Assembly: GCA_937967425.1 (NCBI GenBank)
Contig: CALBST010000236.1
Coordinates: 1-32,499 of the forward strand
DNA from: an uncultured Caulobacteraceae bacterium
Lineage (GTDB): Bacteria > Pseudomonadota > Alphaproteobacteria > Caulobacterales > TH1-2
DNA: 32,499 bases
Direction of reading: 5' to 3'
In this document: piece by piece, positions 30,232 through 32,499 of the stretch
How the letters are laid out: each line of letters opens with the position of its first letter
How positions within the stretch are numbered: the first letter of the stretch is position 1
Made by a program: the position numbers and the translations under genes
The notes under the pieces: generated by a model
The model's database searches: none
The model's input: the letters and a program-made list of their open reading frames with translations, nothing else
What the model was told of the DNA's origin: nothing

Positions 30232-32249
30232 AAGTTGCCGCTCGCGGAGAGGCCGATGGTTAGGCCCTCTCCGCGGGCGCGCACGTCTGAACCGTCGAAC
30301 ACGCCGAGGCGATCGGGATCGAAGAGACGGCGGCGGCGGGTTTCGTCGCTGTCGCTCAGGTTTGAAGCCCACGCACGCACCTTCAAATCAGCGAACGCCG
30401 TGGTTTCAATCCAGAGCGTGAGTTCATCCGCATCCTGTTCATACTCGATGCGGTCGAGCCTGAATTCCGGCGTCTCGCGTTCTCGTTCGAAATCGATACC
30501 CCAAGCGCTGCTTATCGACTCAAATTCTTGCCGGAAGCGGAGGGCGACGGCGCTTTCGTCGAACGCGGAGATGTCGCGGCTTTCGCCGGTCAGCGGATCC
30601 AATACCTCCGATTGCTGCGCCACGCCTTCGACTCGGATTTCGGCGCCGAGCGGAAGCGGCAGCGCCAATGAAACACGCGCGCCGAACACGTCGGCGTCGC
30701 CAATGTTGCCCGGCGCGTCGAACTGATCGCCCGGTGGCCCAACCGGAATGACATCGAGCGTATCCTCAACCCACCAGCGATAGAGCGTGAGCGCCAGCGC
30801 ACCGTCCTCGCCGAAGCGCCAATCGGCGCCAAGTTCGAGCCGCCAGGAGGTCTCAGGCCTTAGATCGGGATTGCCGCCATCGACGATCGAGCTGGTGATA
30901 TCGGCGGCGGAGACGAAATCCTCGAAATCGAGTTGGCCCACGTCACGATGGAGCCGCACGCGCACCTGGTTGCGCTCACCGAAGGCGCGGACAAGTTGAA
31001 GCGATGGCTTCCAATAGGTGAGTTCTGTTTCCTGGTTCACGTCGCCGGTTTGGCTGAGCACCGAGGTTTCGACGGCGACGCCGGCCTCCAGCGTCCAGCG
31101 CGGCGCCGGGGCGCCGGCGAGCATGAACGAGGCTTCCGCGCGCTCCTCCTCGACGCGCACATTGGCGGACGGGAGGATCACAGGAACCGGGCCAGAGCCG
31201 TCATCCTCGGTCAGAGTGAGGCGTTGTTCCAAAGTGTTGAGCGCAGCTTCCGCCGCGATTTCGATGCGCCAAGCCTCGGACAGATCTCGCCGGCCCACAG
31301 CGCGCAAAATGGTCTCGCCGCTTTCGATGCGCTGGGTCTGCTGCGCAGCCTCATCGAACGCGCCGAGCGCATCCAACTCGATCGTTGACTCGTCGCTCTC
31401 GTAGCTGCGGCGGGTTACAACCGCGGCGAGCTCGCCGCGCCATTCGCCGATGCTGCGGCGGAAGGAAAGACCAAACTCGCCGGTGTCTTCCTGCTCAGTG
31501 AAGTCTGTATCGATTGAGCCATCGAAGGCGCCGGCGGCGTCAGTCAGGCGCGCGAGTTCAAGTTCGTCATATTCCATCCGGCTGAATTGGCCGTTGAGCG
31601 CCAACGTGCCGCCTGCCCATGGAAATGTCGCGTCACCCGCGAGGCGCGCTTCACGCTCGTCCGATGGCACGCGTTCAGTGCGGCCGTCGTCGAGCGCGCC
31701 AGTTGCATCGAAATCCGATCGCACGCCGCGAACCGGCAGGTGCTCTTGAGCCAGCGCCGCAGAGACGCCGTACTCAACATTGCCGCGGCGGCCGGTCCAG
31801 GCGAGTTCGCCCGATGGCGTTACGCGGCCATCGCGAGTGTGGGCGAGTTCGGCTTCCCAAACACCCTCGCCGCGCCCGGGCCGGCGCACGACGTTCACGC
31901 GCAATGTCTGCCCGCTGCCGGCGCTGGAGCCCGAGCCGCGGATCAGTTCGATGCGCACGACATCGCCGGCGGGAATGCGCGCGAGAATGTCGTCGATCTC
32001 TTGGGCCTTCGAGGTTGGCGGTTCACCGTCGATGAGGACATTGCCCTGCGCGCCGGAAAAACCCCGACGCTCTTCGCCCTCGTCGATGACAAAGCCTGGC
32101 ACGCGCTCGACCATGTCGAGCGCCGTACGCGGCGTGAAAGCAGCGAAGAAATCCGCCTCATAGACGATTGCGCCAGGCGCGGCGGTCTGAGCGAACGCCG
32201 GCGCGCCCAGCGCGGCGCTCAGCGCCCAGAGCGAAATCATCCCCCTCAT
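30228..32249 (-). CDS. TonB-dependent receptor, convergent with phytase
   Basis: A 673-residue receptor, short for the family. It has a signal peptide (MRGMISLWALSAALGAPAFA), a plug domain (about 30-125; ALDMVERVPGFVIDEGEE, GNVLIDGEPPTSK, GDVVRIELIRGSGSS) and a barrel with acidic loops ending in Phe (GLSASGNF). RPETSWRLELG is the common late-barrel RPExS motif. No clear TonB box is seen. I chose the ATG at 32249 because the peptide from there is a compact signal sequence; an upstream ATG at 32297 has a better ribosome-binding site (GCAGG) but adds AT-rich, non-coding-looking codons. Next to the phytase gene it may be a second transporter for phytate or a product. I see no convincing operator upstream. 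Confidence 0.85.
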   Translation of the reverse strand: MRGMISLWALSAALGAPAFAQTAAPGAIVYEADFFAAFTPRTALDMVERVPGFVIDEGEERRGFSGAQGNVLIDGEPPTSKAQEIDDILARIPAGDVVRIELIRGSGSSAGSGQTLRVNVVRRPGRGEGVWEAELAHTRDGRVTPSGELAWTGRRGNVEYGVSAALAQEHLPVRGVRSDFDATGALDDGRTERVPSDEREARLAGDATFPWAGGTLALNGQFSRMEYDELELARLTDAAGAFDGSIDTDFTEQEDTGEFGLSFRRSIGEWRGELAAVVTRRSYESDESTIELDALGAFDEAAQQTQRIESGETILRAVGRRDLSEAWRIEIAAEAALNTLEQRLTLTEDDGSGPVPVILPSANVRVEEERAEASFMLAGAPAPRWTLEAGVAVETSVLSQTGDVNQETELTYWKPSLQLVRAFGERNQVRVRLHRDVGQLDFEDFVSAADITSSIVDGGNPDLRPETSWRLELGADWRFGEDGALALTLYRWWVEDTLDVIPVGPPGDQFDAPGNIGDADVFGARVSLALPLPLGAEIRVEGVAQQSEVLDPLTGESRDISAFDESAVALRFRQEFESISSAWGIDFERERETPEFRLDRIEYEQDADELTLWIETTAFADLKVRAWASNLSDSDETRRRRLFDPDRLGVFDGSDVRARGEGLTIGLSASGNF

Positions 32250-32412
32250 CGCGCGATGATACCGATTTTCTGCCCAGTCACGACGCAGTATTTTCATTTC
32301 AACCTGCGGACGCACGCCGCCCCCAATGGGCTTTAGCGGACCATGCCGCGCATCGCCTGACGGCGCGCTGACGCGCTCCAGCACGCGCGCGAACGCGGCT
32401 TCAGCGACGAGA

Positions 32413-32470
32413 TCGCCGAAGGCGAAGCTTCAGTTCTCCCCATCGGGAGGCGGGGCGCGTGAGACGCGCC
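32413..32470. repeat. Cluster of short palindromes at the right edge
   Basis: Three small hairpins lie close together: TCGCC-GAA-GGCGA (32413-32425), CTCCC-CATC-GGGAG (32436-32449) and GGCGCGT-GAG-ACGCGCC (32454-32470). The stretch resembles the dispersed palindromic intergenic elements of many high-GC genomes. I cannot show it is repeated, because only one copy is in the window. No gene is supported between 32250 and 32499. Confidence 0.35.
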
Positions 32471-32499
32471 AGGGTAGTGCCTTTGCGATCCTGCTTCAT

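Noticed and set aside
32250..32499. Possible 33-codon minus-strand ORF starting at 32499
   Set aside because: It runs through the palindromic cluster, has no ribosome-binding site visible in the window and shows no known pattern.
1..32499. Mobile elements, CRISPR arrays, tRNA or rRNA genes
   Set aside because: I saw no transposase or integrase motifs, no regularly spaced direct repeats, and no tRNA-like cloverleaf or conserved rRNA stretch on either strand.

Overview
The window is high-GC DNA that reads as an alphaproteobacterial chromosome, probably Caulobacterales/Hyphomonadaceae-like. The reasons are the conserved gene run murA / DUF2948 / UPF0262 / low-MW phosphatase / infA / maf / RNase E/G / yacG, the nagZ / SPOR / dgt / erpA block, and TonB-dependent receptors with the 'DIVITG' N-terminal style common in that group. 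Taxonomy is inferred from gene content only. No rRNA, tRNA, CRISPR array, insertion sequence or phage gene was recognised.

Left part (1-13322) is mostly housekeeping. Minus-strand nagZ (cut by the window edge), a SPOR-domain protein and dgt face plus-strand erpA, a Sel1-repeat protein and a nitroreductase. Two small membrane proteins and xthA follow. A long minus-strand operon then runs from murA (possibly from a 38-codon basic small ORF upstream of it) through DUF2948, UPF0262, a low-MW phosphatase, infA, an SDR oxidoreductase, maf, a short RNase E/G and yacG, with many 1-14 nt overlaps. A plus-strand pair follows, a DUF898 multi-pass membrane protein and an M48 metallopeptidase.

Right part (13325-32249) looks like a complete phytate (myo-inositol hexakisphosphate) utilisation locus. 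A minus-strand seven-gene operon, iolC-iolD-iolE-iolB-OPA antiporter-inositol monophosphatase-phoD, sits downstream of an RpiR-type regulator. Divergent from the regulator are two tandem iolG dehydrogenases. Next come a TonB-dependent receptor (minus) and, divergent from it, a two-domain beta-propeller phytase lipoprotein (plus); a second TonB-dependent receptor (minus) converges on the phytase.

Proposed flow (inference): the receptors bring phytate or a metal-phytate complex into the periplasm. The anchored phytase, helped by the Tat-exported PhoD, strips phosphates. An organophosphate:phosphate antiporter with its anion-binding residues intact imports inositol phosphate. The cytoplasmic IMPase frees myo-inositol, and IolG, IolE, IolD, IolB and the fused IolC kinase/aldolase degrade it. 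iolA is not in the window. Near-matches to a GGAA-N6-TTCC operator occur in all three control regions (rpiR/iolG, iolC, receptor/phytase), suggesting a single regulon.
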